Assembly (NCBI GenBank): GCA_039030555.1
Contig: JBCCDY010000007.1
Location: 124,001 to 188,000, forward strand
Length of the DNA stretch: 64,000 nucleotides
Direction of reading: 5' to 3'
Source: JBCCDY01 sp039030555
GTDB lineage: Bacteria > Bacteroidota > Bacteroidia > Cytophagales > Cyclobacteriaceae
Below, in pieces: positions 42,174 through 51,352 of this stretch. How positions within the stretch are numbered: the stretch's first letter is position 1; the number at the start of each line of letters is the position of its first letter. The notes beneath the pieces were generated by a model. The model did no database searches. It worked only from the letters and a program-made list of their open reading frames with translations, and was not told the DNA's origin. The position numbers were made by a program, and so were the translations under genes.

Positions 42174-43533
42174 CTTCTTTAACCTTTAAAGAGGTGCCTT
42201 CTTCACTGGTAACGACTACCTCCTTTTGAGATTCGATGTAATTTCCTCTAGTGTAGGCATCATATAGCTCTCCATCGATCATAATTTTTCCACTGGGCCT
42301 TAAGACGGTGTATGCTTTTCCTTTTTTTCCAACAAAGGATTCTTTTCTGAAACTGGATGTATAACCTTCTGACCGCAGTTGGGTACCTTGAAGGCTAACC
42401 CTTTTGAAAAATTTGCTATTGGTTAATCGAACCCCGCCGATGAACATGATGATGATTGCCCCCAATAACCCTAGAAGCGTAGTAGAAGTTGCAGAGAATA
42501 GATCTTCAAAAGGTACGTAGGTAAAATCGAAATAATCATTATTTACCATCACTAAAATAAGCGAGCCTATGGTGAAGATCAATCCTAAAATACCAGCAAC
42601 ACCAAAGCCAGGAATCACAAATATTTCGGCAGCTATAAGCGCTATACCTATAAAAAATGCGATGATCTCCCAGTTTTCAGCAAGTCCATTTAAATAGTAT
42701 GGAATGAAATAGAGGGTCAAAGCGACTAGTGAAGCAAGTATTGGAAACCCTACACCTGGTGTTTGAAGTTCGAAATAAATTCCACCAATTATAATCAGGA
42801 TCAATATTCCACTTACGAATGGATTTAAGACCAGTGAAATGATCTTTTCAGTGGTCCCGAGTGTAAATTCCTCAATAGTATATTCCGTCAGCCCGATCCT
42901 CTCTGTTAATAGCTCGTCTATTGAGTTAACCTGTGCTTCACAAAAACCATTTTTTATAGCTTCTGATGTAGAAAAGGTTATGACTTGACCTGCTTCAGAA
43001 ACACTGTCAACTTCCAGATCTTCATCGACCATAGCTTCTGCAATTTTAGGGTCTCTTCCATTCGCCTCGGCAGTAGAGCGCATAATTGAACGCATATATG
43101 ATTGATATTTGTCTGGAGCGGCTTCTCCTGTGGCAACCACTGCTGTAGCAGCACCAATACTTGATCCACTAGCCATATAAATACTATCACAGGCAATGGA
43201 AATTAAAGCACCTGCCGAAGCAGCATCTTTGTTTATGAAAACATAAACAGGCTTTTCAAACTCCAGTATAGCTGTTCTGATGTCGTCTGCGTCAGTAACC
43301 GCACCCCCGTAAGTATCCATCTCAATTAGAATATGATCTGCATCGATCTCCCGGGCATGATCCAGGGCTAGTTCGACGTAGCGGTTCATTCTAGGGTCAA
43401 TCTCTGCTTTTATATTCATTTTCATGACCAAAGCAGGCTTATTATCTAATTCAGGACTCTCCTGACCAAAAACGACAAATTGAGACAGGAAAAACAGAAA
43501 AAATGTAGACAGGTATTTATACTTTTCAATCAT
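42166..43533 (-). CDS. NfeD-family membrane serine protease (long form)
   Basis: A 455-residue protein. A signal or anchor helix (about 1-23) precedes a ClpP-like protease domain (about 30-225) with the nucleophile serine in D-A-A-S-A-G-A-L-I-S near residue 105 and the lysine-region S-S-I-G-A-A-T-A-V. A middle part with four membrane helices (about 235-360) and a C-terminal OB-fold NfeD domain (about 385-455; S-G-K-I-M-I-D-G-E-L-Y-D) follow. Such proteins may digest hydrophobic segments of stomatin-like membrane proteins, but no stomatin gene is adjacent here. It overlaps kdsB by 8 bases. Confidence 0.9.
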   Translation of the reverse strand: MIEKYKYLSTFFLFFLSQFVVFGQESPELDNKPALVMKMNIKAEIDPRMNRYVELALDHAREIDADHILIEMDTYGGAVTDADDIRTAILEFEKPVYVFINKDAASAGALISIACDSIYMASGSSIGAATAVVATGEAAPDKYQSYMRSIMRSTAEANGRDPKIAEAMVDEDLEVDSVSEAGQVITFSTSEAIKNGFCEAQVNSIDELLTERIGLTEYTIEEFTLGTTEKIISLVLNPFVSGILILIIIGGIYFELQTPGVGFPILASLVALTLYFIPYYLNGLAENWEIIAFFIGIALIAAEIFVIPGFGVAGILGLIFTIGSLILVMVNNDYFDFTYVPFEDLFSATSTTLLGLLGAIIIMFIGGVRLTNSKFFKRVSLQGTQLRSEGYTSSFRKESFVGKKGKAYTVLRPSGKIMIDGELYDAYTRGNYIESQKEVVVTSEEGTSLKVKEVE

Positions 43534-43596
43534 AAGCGATTCTAAATTTATATAATTTCGTGCTTAAAATAGTTGCTGTCATTACTTCTTCTTTAC

Positions 43597-44382
43597 ATGA
43601 TTGATCTCGAAAACCCTTTTTTCGCTCATACAGCTCAAGGTAAAATATGGAAAACAATTGTGAGCGAAGATGGCAAACACCTCATTTGGGAAGACCGGGA
43701 CGAAGACCAGCATCAGGTTTCCTTTGGTTTATACAGTCTGACTGATCGAAAAGTTTTGAAACAGAAGATATTATTAGAAGAGCGATGGTGGGTAACTGTG
43801 ATGGCCTGCAATGCACATCGGCTTATTTTTGGATATTATGAAGATTCTGAAGACCCGTCTGATAAAAAAATTGTGGTTTTTGATCTTAATACGAATGAAA
43901 CCGTCAAAACTATCGAACAAGCTTCTTTTGAAGGTATTCAGGGAAAAGAGATTTTAGTGAGGTTACATAATAGGAAAGATGAGCTTTTCGGGCTTGATGA
44001 GCATTTGTTACTAAACAGACAGACAGATCAAAACGTGATGAGCATTGATTTTACAAATCAGATCATAAGGCCGAACCATTATGAGCAGGGCAGTGAATAT
44101 GCTCTAACTGTTCAGCGTTTTTTAAATAGCCTTATTTCAGAAGATATAATAGATGTATTTGACTATTTAGAATACAAGGAGTCCTTGTTAATTTCCTATT
44201 ATTGCAGATCGGAAAGCGGAATGGTCAATAATTTGCTTATTGGCTCTAAAGATTTCTCTACTTACGAAGAAATAATGTTGGCCGATAATGTAAGTGGAAT
44301 AGGGTCAGATACGTTCTGGATTATAAATGATCAATTGTTTTTTGTTCAAGATAAGGATACACTTCTCGGATATGACTTTTAA
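43597..44382 (+). CDS. DUF4905-like protein
   Basis: From ATG at 43597, 261 residues (a TTG at 43573 is less likely). It lacks a signal peptide and has propeller-like short strands with tryptophans near the front (G-K-I-W-K-T-I, L-I-W-E-D-R-D-E, E-E-R-W-W-V). I recall this as DUF4905, a Cytophagales/Bacteroidota family of unknown function. Its 3' end overlaps the LysM gene by 11 bases, so the two are likely translated together. The cellular role is open. Confidence 0.7.
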   Translation: MIDLENPFFAHTAQGKIWKTIVSEDGKHLIWEDRDEDQHQVSFGLYSLTDRKVLKQKILLEERWWVTVMACNAHRLIFGYYEDSEDPSDKKIVVFDLNTNETVKTIEQASFEGIQGKEILVRLHNRKDELFGLDEHLLLNRQTDQNVMSIDFTNQIIRPNHYEQGSEYALTVQRFLNSLISEDIIDVFDYLEYKESLLISYYCRSESGMVNNLLIGSKDFSTYEEIMLADNVSGIGSDTFWIINDQLFFVQDKDTLLGYDF

Positions 44383-45403
44383 AAGGCTATTATTTTTCGC
44401 CTTACTGTTTTTAAGTTTTACTGGATTCAGTTATGACTCTTTGAGGGTAGAAGAAAAGAGTGGAAGGAAATATATAGTCCACCAAGTGGATGAAAAAGAG
44501 ACGCTCTATGGACTATCTCGTAGATATAAGGTTTCCATTGAGGAAATAACCAGAAGTAATGAAGGCGTAGGGGGAGGAGTAAATCTGGGCCAAATAATCC
44601 TGATTCCATTTAATAAAATAACGACTACCAAAACACATGAGGTAAAAACAGGTGAGACCTTATTTTCTATTGCAAAGAAATACGATGTTTCTGTTGACGA
44701 ATTGAAAAAATGGAATGGTTTATCATCCAATTCGCTGAGCCTGGGGCAGGAACTTAAAATTTCAGAAGTTAGTACGGGGTCAGAAGAAAAGCCAACTTCT
44801 AAACCTGAGGTAATTGAGGCTTCCGGAAAAACTCATACAGTTAAAGCAGGCGAAACACTTTATTCTCTATCGAAGAAATACGATATACCCCTTCGTAAGC
44901 TTCGGAAGTACAATGATTTAAAAGGGAATGACATAAGTCTTGGACAGGTTTTATTTCTTGAAGAGGAGGATAAAAGAATGGAAAAAGAAAATGCCAAGTC
45001 TAATAATAATAAGGAGATTGGTAAGGTTGAAGAAACTGAAAAAGAAATAAAAGAAGATCCTAAGCCTAAAAAACAGATGCCGGATACCATCTACGTAAGT
45101 AGAAAAAAGCCGGTAAAGAATGCCAGTGGTTTTGAAGAGATCGTAGAAAACGGGCTTGCAGAGGTTATTGAAAACAATACAGATACGAGAAAATATCTTG
45201 CTTTACACAGGTCAGTTCCGGTGGGCACGATTATTCAGGTTAGAAATGAAGACAATAACCTAAGAGTATTTGTGAGGGTCATCGGAAAATTACCAGATAC
45301 CGGTCAAAACGAGAATGTACTGATCAAGATATCAAAACCGGCTTATGAACGATTGGGGGCAGTGAACCAAAGGTTTCCCGTAGTGATTTCCTATGTTCCC
45401 TAA
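44372..45403 (+). CDS. LysM-repeat protein with C-terminal RlpA-like (DPBB) domain
   Basis: From ATG at 44372, 343 residues. The signal peptide (M-T-F-K-R-L-L-F to F-S-Y) is followed by three LysM modules (about 27-75, 84-127, 149-195; each with the G-E-T-L-x-S-I/L-x-K-K-Y signature). A charged linker rich in K and E (about 200-240) leads to a double-psi barrel-like domain (about 250-340; S-V-P-V-G-T-I-I-Q-V-R, V-F-V-R-V-I-G-K-L-P). It would bind peptidoglycan. It begins inside the DUF4905 gene and shares a base with the next start (TAATG). Confidence 0.88.
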   Translation: MTFKRLLFFALLFLSFTGFSYDSLRVEEKSGRKYIVHQVDEKETLYGLSRRYKVSIEEITRSNEGVGGGVNLGQIILIPFNKITTTKTHEVKTGETLFSIAKKYDVSVDELKKWNGLSSNSLSLGQELKISEVSTGSEEKPTSKPEVIEASGKTHTVKAGETLYSLSKKYDIPLRKLRKYNDLKGNDISLGQVLFLEEEDKRMEKENAKSNNNKEIGKVEETEKEIKEDPKPKKQMPDTIYVSRKKPVKNASGFEEIVENGLAEVIENNTDTRKYLALHRSVPVGTIIQVRNEDNNLRVFVRVIGKLPDTGQNENVLIKISKPAYERLGAVNQRFPVVISYVP

Positions 45404-46179
45404 TGAAGGCACTGAAGCATTCTGAGCTTAAAACCTTACTTGATGATAAAGTAGAAGAGTATAATACTCCACGATTTATTGAGCACGATCCCGTAATAAT
45501 ACCACACTCTTTCCAGAAGAAGCAAGACATAGAAATAACGGCTTTCTGGGCAGCCATACTTGCCTGGGGTCAGCGCAAAACAATTATCAATAAGTGCTTC
45601 GAATTATTTGATCTGATGGGTAATACTCCTCATGATTTCATTTTAAATCACTCAGAATCAGATTTAAAAAGCCTGGAAAGCTTCAAACACAGAACATTTA
45701 ATTACACAGATACCCTTTATTTTATTGAGTTCTTAAAATGGTTCTATTCAGCACATGATTCGCTTGAAGAAGCTTTTTTCGTAGAAAGCGAAGAAGAACC
45801 AATGGAGGCCGGGCTTATTAAATTTCATAGAATGTTTTTTTCGCTTTCGGATTCACCTCAAAGAACCCGAAAACACATTTCCACTCCGTTAAGAAAATCT
45901 GCTTGTAAAAGATTAAATATGTTTTTAAGGTGGATGGTGAGGAAAGACGATAAAGGTGTGGATTTTGGAATCTGGAAGAAGATCGATCAGTCCGACCTGT
46001 TTTGTCCTTGTGACGTTCATGTAGAAAAAATAGCCAGACGATTTCAAATGATATCAAGAAAACAACTCGATTGGCAAGCAGTAAAAGAGCTGACTTGTTA
46101 TTTAAGGGAACTAGATCCTAAAGATCCGGTTAAATATGATTTTGCTTTATTCGGGCTTGGCTTGGAGGAAAAGCTTTGA
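45403..46179 (+). CDS. TIGR02757 family protein
   Basis: A 258-residue protein of a Bacteroidota/Spirochaete-type family of unknown function. Recognisable blocks are F-W-A-A-I-L-A-W-G-Q-R-K-T-I near 45, R-L-N-M-F-L-R-W-M-V-R near 172 and a C-terminal L-D-P-K-D-P-V-K-Y-D-F-A-L-F-G-L-G. A helix-hairpin-helix-like arrangement and the conserved D-P...D-F-A-L-F-G resemble DNA glycosylase-type proteins, which is inference. The start ATG shares its A with the LysM stop. It ends two bases before the pyrE stop (convergent). Confidence 0.82.
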   Translation: MKALKHSELKTLLDDKVEEYNTPRFIEHDPVIIPHSFQKKQDIEITAFWAAILAWGQRKTIINKCFELFDLMGNTPHDFILNHSESDLKSLESFKHRTFNYTDTLYFIEFLKWFYSAHDSLEEAFFVESEEEPMEAGLIKFHRMFFSLSDSPQRTRKHISTPLRKSACKRLNMFLRWMVRKDDKGVDFGIWKKIDQSDLFCPCDVHVEKIARRFQMISRKQLDWQAVKELTCYLRELDPKDPVKYDFALFGLGLEEKL

Positions 46180-46181
46180 TT

Positions 46182-46832
46182 TTATTTCTTAGTCCAGGAC
46201 GCCGGATTATCTCTCCAGCTTTTTAGATTTTCAATATTATCTTCTTTTATATACCCTTCCTGAAGGGCTTCTTCTAATAGGATGTTATAGTCGCTTAAGC
46301 AGTAAAACTCTGTATTCTCGTCTTGAAAAGCTTTATCAGCTATATCAAAATCGTATGTAAATATGGCTCCAAGTCCAACAATCTGACACCCTTCTTTTTT
46401 TAAGGCTTTTATAGCACTAATTGAGCTTCCACCGGTGGAGATCAGGTCTTCTATAACGGCAATTTTCTGACCTTCAACTATTTTACCTTCTACCAGATTT
46501 TCCAGACCGTGCTTCTTCGGGGAAGAACGTACGTATAAGAAGGGTAGGTTCAACTCGTTGGCTATCAAAATTCCCATTGGGATCCCTGCTGTTGCTACTC
46601 CAGCAATTGCCTCAGTCTGAGGGAACTTATTTTTAATTAAATCTTTAAGTGCCGATTTAATAATATTCCTCACGTTAGGGTAAGAAAGCGATAATCGGTT
46701 ATCACAATAAATGGGAGATAGCCACCCTGAACTCCATTCAAAAGGATTTTCGAGACTAAGTTTCACGGCTTCTATTTCCAAAAGTCGAGTAGCTATCTGT
46801 CTCGCTTTCTGAATGTTATAGATGTTACTCAT
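46182..46832 (-). CDS. pyrE: Orotate phosphoribosyltransferase PyrE
   Basis: A 216-residue enzyme that makes orotidine 5'-phosphate in pyrimidine synthesis. It has the type I PRTase PRPP motif V-A-V-I-E-D-L-I-S-T-G-G-S-S near residue 129, the loop R-S-S-P-K-K-H-G near 105 and the front S-G-W-L-S-P-I-Y-C-D-N-R. The gene is alone, divergent from the NUDIX gene. Confidence 0.95.
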   Translation of the reverse strand: MSNIYNIQKARQIATRLLEIEAVKLSLENPFEWSSGWLSPIYCDNRLSLSYPNVRNIIKSALKDLIKNKFPQTEAIAGVATAGIPMGILIANELNLPFLYVRSSPKKHGLENLVEGKIVEGQKIAVIEDLISTGGSSISAIKALKKEGCQIVGLGAIFTYDFDIADKAFQDENTEFYCLSDYNILLEEALQEGYIKEDNIENLKSWRDNPASWTKK

Positions 46833-46931
46833 TGGTTAAGAAATTGCGTATTTATTATTTCTTGCTGAGAAGAGTACAATATAATTCGGTTATGCTTAAA
46901 ATCTTATGACAATTGAATAAAAATCGTTCAA

Positions 46932-46960
46932 TTGGTCTATTGATATAAAGCATAATTTTC
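46932..46960 (+). promoter_or_regulatory. Candidate promoter of the NUDIX gene
   Basis: TTG at 46932-46934, 18 bases, then TAATTTTC (46953-46960), one mismatch from TAnnTTTG. The leader would be about 30 bases. Confidence 0.4.
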
Positions 46961-46995
46961 TTTTCATTTGTTTGCTCCTTCATTCAAAAGCCAAG

Positions 46996-47682
46996 ATGAA
47001 AATCTTTATTAATGATATTCCGGTATCGATTCTTTCCATGGAAGATCCCCTGGATGAGGAATATTATGAATTAATAATTCCCGGAGGTGACAAAATCCTC
47101 TCTATCAGGAAATTATTTGAAAGGGTAATGGTGAAAAATGCATCGAAGGAGCAGGTCGACGAACTTTTCAAATTGATGACCAAGCAAAAGTTTAATGATC
47201 TCAAAGAAATAGCATTTGCAGTAGAAAATAGAAAAGAGGTTGTCGATTATGTGAAAGACAAGTTCACCATTATAAATGCTGGTGGTGGCTTAGTTCAGCA
47301 AGACGATAAAATCCTGATGATCCACAGGAAAGGTAAATGGGATCTTCCGAAAGGAAAGATTGAAAAAAAGGAATCCTTCAAAGAAGGAGCTGTAAGGGAA
47401 GTAGAGGAGGAATGCAGCGTGAAAGTGAGCAGGGAAGAGAAGTTGTGCACCACCTGGCATACATATATCCAAAATGGTAAGTACAATCTAAAGAGAACCA
47501 AATGGTATCGAATGTCAATCATTGATGATTCCAGTATGGCTCCTCAGCTAGCAGAAGATATTGATGTGGTAAGATGGATGAATTACGGAGAGGTAGAGGT
47601 AGCTTTAACTACTTCCTATAGAACAATTGGTTATGTAATTGAAACATTCTATAACTCTAAAGAGGTTAAGATTACGACTTGA
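46996..47682 (+). CDS. NUDIX hydrolase
   Basis: From ATG at 46996, 228 residues. An N-terminal domain (about 1-90) of unknown nature precedes the NUDIX domain. The NUDIX box is visible as G-K-I-E-K-K-E-S-F-K-E-G-A-V-R-E-V-E-E-E-C, with S-V in place of G-hydrophobic after it. The glutamates needed for metal binding are all present. The substrate (nucleoside diphosphate derivative) is unknown. Its end overlaps the convergent coaD end by 11 bases. Confidence 0.88.
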   Translation: MKIFINDIPVSILSMEDPLDEEYYELIIPGGDKILSIRKLFERVMVKNASKEQVDELFKLMTKQKFNDLKEIAFAVENRKEVVDYVKDKFTIINAGGGLVQQDDKILMIHRKGKWDLPKGKIEKKESFKEGAVREVEEECSVKVSREEKLCTTWHTYIQNGKYNLKRTKWYRMSIIDDSSMAPQLAEDIDVVRWMNYGEVEVALTTSYRTIGYVIETFYNSKEVKITT

Positions 47683-48136
47683 AATTTAAGGAGTAGGGAA
47701 TAAACTCAGATACATCTCCACCATACTTATGGACTTCTCTGATAATCGATGAACTCACTGCAGCGTATTTTTCTGATGTGATCAGAAAGATGGTTTCAAG
47801 TTCACTATTTAAATGTCGATTAACCTGCGAGATGCTATTCTCATATTCGAAATCAGTGGTATTTCTCAATCCTCTAATTAAGAAGTAAGCATTGTATTTC
47901 TTGGCGAGGCTTGCAGTTAACTCATCGTAGACTAGTGTTTTAACCTGCGGGAAGGCTTCAAATGTTTTTTCAATGGCCTTAACCATTTTATCGAGCTCGA
48001 AGTACCTCTTTTTTGAAGTGTTGTGCCCAATCCCGATGATAACCTCATCAAATAGCTTAAGGCTCCGCAACACAATATCTTCATGACCTCTGGTAAATGG
48101 ATCGAAAGAACCGGGAAAGATAGCAACGCGTTTCAT
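47672..48136 (-). CDS. coaD: Phosphopantetheine adenylyltransferase CoaD
   Basis: A 154-residue enzyme of coenzyme A synthesis that makes dephospho-CoA. The front F-P-G-S-F-D-P-F-T-R-G-H holds the nucleotidyltransferase H-x-G-H-like motif (T-R-G-H), with R-G-L-R-N-T-T-D-F and the C-terminal S-S-S-I-I-R-E motif. Order with a DUF3822 gene is usual in Bacteroidota. Confidence 0.95.
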   Translation of the reverse strand: MKRVAIFPGSFDPFTRGHEDIVLRSLKLFDEVIIGIGHNTSKKRYFELDKMVKAIEKTFEAFPQVKTLVYDELTASLAKKYNAYFLIRGLRNTTDFEYENSISQVNRHLNSELETIFLITSEKYAAVSSSIIREVHKYGGDVSEFIPYSLNFKS

Positions 48137-48190
48137 GAGCTTATTCTCTTAGACTTAAAGTTTTCTTCGGTCCGTATGAATCAAAAGACT

Positions 48191-49072
48191 TTAGTTACAA
48201 AGGTTTAAGCTATATAAGGCAAAATGCTTATGTTCTGAAATTTCATCAAACACATAACTAAAGCTTAAGAACGATGGTTTTCCACCTAACGATATATGGC
48301 GAATATATTTGTAAAGACCTTTGAATACTTTTGAATCAGCATTTACATCACCCCAGATCATTACTTTACTGGTTTGTTGATTCATTTTCATGGCTTTCAT
48401 AATTAAAAGCACATCCTTGATTAAGGCCTTTATATCTGAAGGAACGAATTGATTGTAATAGATGAGAGAATCGTTATCGGTGACTAAAATATGCAATACC
48501 CTGCTATCGAATAGTACAAACATGTTTCTTCCAGGGACGTGATCATCATGATGAAGGATACCTTCAATAAAAGATGCACTTTGATGAACTACATGAACTC
48601 TTGCTTTCTTATAGATGGATTTCATCCATTCAACAATAGCCTTATTGTATGCAAAGATCAGAACAGCATCCGATCTGATCAGTTTATAATAATCAGTATC
48701 CTCGTCATCATCGATACTTGCGTTTACGCATAAAAACTCATTCTTCTTTGACTTTTCAAAGTGATCAGACGGAACGAGCGTGAATTTTTTGTTTTTAAAG
48801 GAAATCTTAACTGAGCTCCAAAAACCAGCTAGTAAAATATGATGGCCTTCGAAAATCTCTTTCAGAATACTTTGGAGTGTTTGACCTTCTTGCAGACGAA
48901 TTTTGTAGTCTTCTACTAGGAGACATCGATTTTTTCTTGGATCAGTAACACAAAGCTGGAAGTCTCTAGCACCAATCTGCAAAAGCAGGTTATAGTGGTG
49001 CAGGTGGTCAATGTTAAACTTAGTGTCTTTGACCCTATTGACTAATTTGAAATTGCTTTCAAGTGTTTCCAA
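48191..49072 (-). CDS. DUF3822 family protein
   Basis: A 293-residue protein without a signal peptide. It matches the DUF3822 family of Bacteroidota, in which an actin-like/ASKHA-type fold is suspected: L-L-L-Q-I-G-A-R-D-F-Q-L-C-V at the front, L-F-D-S-R-V-L-H-I-L-V-T near 190 and W-G-D-V-N-A-D-S-K near 240. It is encoded next to coaD as in related genomes, where rsmD often follows; rsmD is absent here. The function is unknown. Confidence 0.82.
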   Translation of the reverse strand: METLESNFKLVNRVKDTKFNIDHLHHYNLLLQIGARDFQLCVTDPRKNRCLLVEDYKIRLQEGQTLQSILKEIFEGHHILLAGFWSSVKISFKNKKFTLVPSDHFEKSKKNEFLCVNASIDDDEDTDYYKLIRSDAVLIFAYNKAIVEWMKSIYKKARVHVVHQSASFIEGILHHDDHVPGRNMFVLFDSRVLHILVTDNDSLIYYNQFVPSDIKALIKDVLLIMKAMKMNQQTSKVMIWGDVNADSKVFKGLYKYIRHISLGGKPSFLSFSYVFDEISEHKHFALYSLNLCN

Positions 49073-49075
49073 GTG

Positions 49076-49885
49076 TTATTCCCAATTACCACTAGTTGTA
49101 ACATCAGTCCTTGAGCCGAATCTGAGTGGTTTTCTATTTCTAATTTCGCTATCCTCTTTCCTTGAAGGGTCTACAGGGGTTGGATTTATAACCTCTATAA
49201 CGTCTACAAAAACTCCACTTTTATCAACTTCATCGGCCCAAATTAGAAATTTGGTATCTTTTTCCCCCGGTACATAAGGTATTTGCGTGATATCAATATT
49301 TGGATTGAACTTGAATTTCTTCAACTCAATTAAAGGCTCACCTTTTTCAACATCCTCTCCACTCGACTTTGAAGTAATATCAACTATAGTTCCTTCCTGT
49401 GAAGCTTTGTACGTCAGTTTTCTACCTTCCTTCGTGAAAGTGTAGACGTTTTGGTTGATCACTATATTTTTCCCTTCCTCAACTAAATATTCAATAAACA
49501 ATCCGGTCTCACCAGCAAGAACGTAGTTTGTTTCTTCGAAAATTCTCTGTTTCGCTGGAATAACTCCTATGGTATCAATCGTTACAATTACACTATCTGC
49601 ACCGTATTCAAGGGTAACAATTTCTTCACTCTTTTCCGTTAAGTAGTATTTTCCAGTATCAATAAAAGATATTAGTTTATCCCAGTCACTGGTATATGTT
49701 CCATTTACCTCCTGGTAAACAATTTCTGCTTCTCTTATTAATTTAAGGCGTTCAATAATTTTAGCTTCTCCTTGTGATATTCTTTTCTCTAAATCAATAT
49801 CATATTTGATTCCATTAATCAAAACGTAAGCAAGAATAATTGAACCTATCAAGAAGACTATCGAAAGTATACGATTCAGACTCAT
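49076..49885 (-). CDS. Membrane-anchored conserved hypothetical with lipoyl-like hairpin
   Basis: A 269-residue protein with one N-terminal helix (about 5-25) and an extracytoplasmic body that includes a helical piece (about 30-60). At about 155-185 it has a hairpin-like stretch (E-G-T-I-V-D-I, then G-E-D-V-E-K-G-E-P-L-I-E-L) with the look of a biotinyl/lipoyl or HlyD-type adaptor turn. No biotin or lipoate attachment lysine is evident. The front recalls periplasmic adaptor or pilin-like proteins, which is inference. It is three bases upstream of the DUF3822 gene in the same direction. The family is unknown to me. Confidence 0.65.
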   Translation of the reverse strand: MSLNRILSIVFLIGSIILAYVLINGIKYDIDLEKRISQGEAKIIERLKLIREAEIVYQEVNGTYTSDWDKLISFIDTGKYYLTEKSEEIVTLEYGADSVIVTIDTIGVIPAKQRIFEETNYVLAGETGLFIEYLVEEGKNIVINQNVYTFTKEGRKLTYKASQEGTIVDITSKSSGEDVEKGEPLIELKKFKFNPNIDITQIPYVPGEKDTKFLIWADEVDKSGVFVDVIEVINPTPVDPSRKEDSEIRNRKPLRFGSRTDVTTSGNWE

Positions 49886-49954
49886 ATTTCTGTTGATTTA
49901 CGCAATAATAGTTATTTTCTGGCCAAAACCTCAACCGATCAAGTTCAATTTTAT

Positions 49955-50440
49955 TCATTTATTTTCAAATATGAAATAGCCTTTAAGGCTGAGAAGATCG
50001 TTTAAAGAATGATATTCGTTTAAAACACTATGTTTCTCCAATTCACTTAAGGTATTGATTTCATCGAAATCCATGAATTTCACTTCGGTGATAAGTTGGT
50101 CTTTTTCGCTCAGTTCCGGATCTTTTCCTGTCTGGAGCTTCCCGGACTTTATTTTAACCTTATAGAAAATTTCAATGGCATGTAGTGGCGGGTTAATGAA
50201 TTCATTTACGAACATGAATTCTTTTACTTCAATGTCCAGATTAGTTTCTTCTTTAAATTCCCGAATAAGATTTTCTTTGAGGTTAGATCCATATTCTGTT
50301 CTGCCGCCTGGAGGTATCCATAAATTTCCTGCTTTGCTCAATGCAGGATGATTAGCTAATAAAAGTTTGTTGTCCTGAACACAGATACCACAGACTCTAA
50401 CCCTAACTTTGTTACCGTAAACCTTTTCAACTTTCAGCAT
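49955..50440 (-). CDS. NUDIX hydrolase, MutT-like
   Basis: A 161-residue single-domain NUDIX protein. The box reads G-G-R-T-E-Y-G-S-N-L-K-E-N-L-I-R-E-F-K-E-E-T-N (about 44-66), with conserved metal-binding glutamates. The substrate is unknown; it could be nucleotide repair or cofactor turnover. It is divergent from the PaaI thioesterase gene, only 21 bases away. Confidence 0.88.
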   Translation of the reverse strand: MLKVEKVYGNKVRVRVCGICVQDNKLLLANHPALSKAGNLWIPPGGRTEYGSNLKENLIREFKEETNLDIEVKEFMFVNEFINPPLHAIEIFYKVKIKSGKLQTGKDPELSEKDQLITEVKFMDFDEINTLSELEKHSVLNEYHSLNDLLSLKGYFIFENK

Positions 50441-50461
50441 AAAACTACACTTTGTACATCA

Positions 50462-50899
50462 ATGAGTGATATAGAAATAAATAAACAAAGAATTCAGGAT
50501 CTCGTAATGGGATCGCCTTTTCTACAACATATAAATTTCGAACTGAAGTCTGTTTCCAAGAGTCAGTTTTCTGGAACTTTGGAAATGATGGACTTCCACA
50601 AACAGCAAAAGGGATTTTTGCATGGAGGAGTTACTGCAACTTTGCTAGATGTGGCTATGGGGTTCTCTTGTTATACTATTCTTTCTGAAAATGCTCATGT
50701 AGTCACAGCCGATTTAAGAATATCCTATTTTAATCCAATAGAAAGAGGTGTTTTGAGCGTAACTGGAAAAATTGAGAAGGCTGGAAGCAGGCTTATTTTT
50801 TGTTCGGGAGAGCTTTTGTCAGATTCACGAGTGAAAATTGCACAGGGAACAAGTACCATGGCGGTAGTTTCTGAAAACGATCTCAGGAAAAAACCGTAA
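50462..50899 (+). CDS. PaaI-family hotdog thioesterase
   Basis: A 145-residue hotdog-fold protein. The catalytic/active-site region is K-G-F-L-H-G-G-V-T-A-T-L-L-D-V-A at about 50-65 and V-V-T-A-D-L-R-I-S-Y-F-N-P near 82, both typical of the PaaI group. It likely hydrolyses an acyl- or aromatic acyl-CoA. It is followed after 39 bases by the DUF1573 gene. Confidence 0.92.
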   Translation: MSDIEINKQRIQDLVMGSPFLQHINFELKSVSKSQFSGTLEMMDFHKQQKGFLHGGVTATLLDVAMGFSCYTILSENAHVVTADLRISYFNPIERGVLSVTGKIEKAGSRLIFCSGELLSDSRVKIAQGTSTMAVVSENDLRKKP

Positions 50900-50938
50900 G
50901 ATACTTTTAACTAGTTTAGAGAAACATTATCAACTATT

Positions 50939-51352
50939 ATGAAAATAGGCTTTGCAATAGCATTGATTATCGGGACAACAATACACGCTCTGGCTCAAGA
51001 AGCAAATCAATCACTTAGTACTGAAGATGGAGCTTACGTGACATTTATAGAGGAATCACACGATTTTGGAGATATTGTTCAAGGGGATGTGGTGAAATAT
51101 ACCTTCAATTTTGAAAATACAGGAAATGAACCGCTCATATTAAGTAACGTACTCACCACTTGTGGTTGTACAGCAACTCAATGGCCAAGGGATCCAATTG
51201 CTCCTGGTAAGAAGGGTTCAATAGACGTACAGTTTAATAGTACAGGAAAGATGGGAAGACAAAACAAAGTTGTAACTGTAGTTTCCAATGCAGCGAACAA
51301 TCAGGCTCGCGTCCGAATTGTAAGTAACGTTTTACCGCCAGATAGGAACTAA
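50939..51352 (+). CDS. DUF1573 domain protein
   Basis: A 137-residue exported protein: signal peptide (about 1-20, ending A-L-A-Q), then the DUF1573 ASH-like domain with E-S-H-D-F-G-D-I-V-Q-G near 39, F-E-N-T-G-N-E-P-L near 58, and the double cysteine T-T-C-G-C-T near 74. Its 3' end overlaps the convergent DUF423 gene by 4 bases. Role unknown; such proteins are common in Bacteroidota envelopes. Confidence 0.9.
   Translation: MKIGFAIALIIGTTIHALAQEANQSLSTEDGAYVTFIEESHDFGDIVQGDVVKYTFNFENTGNEPLILSNVLTTCGCTATQWPRDPIAPGKKGSIDVQFNSTGKMGRQNKVVTVVSNAANNQARVRIVSNVLPPDRN

Noticed and set aside
49076..49885. Biotin carrier protein
   Set aside because: The hairpin has no attachment lysine and the protein is membrane anchored.
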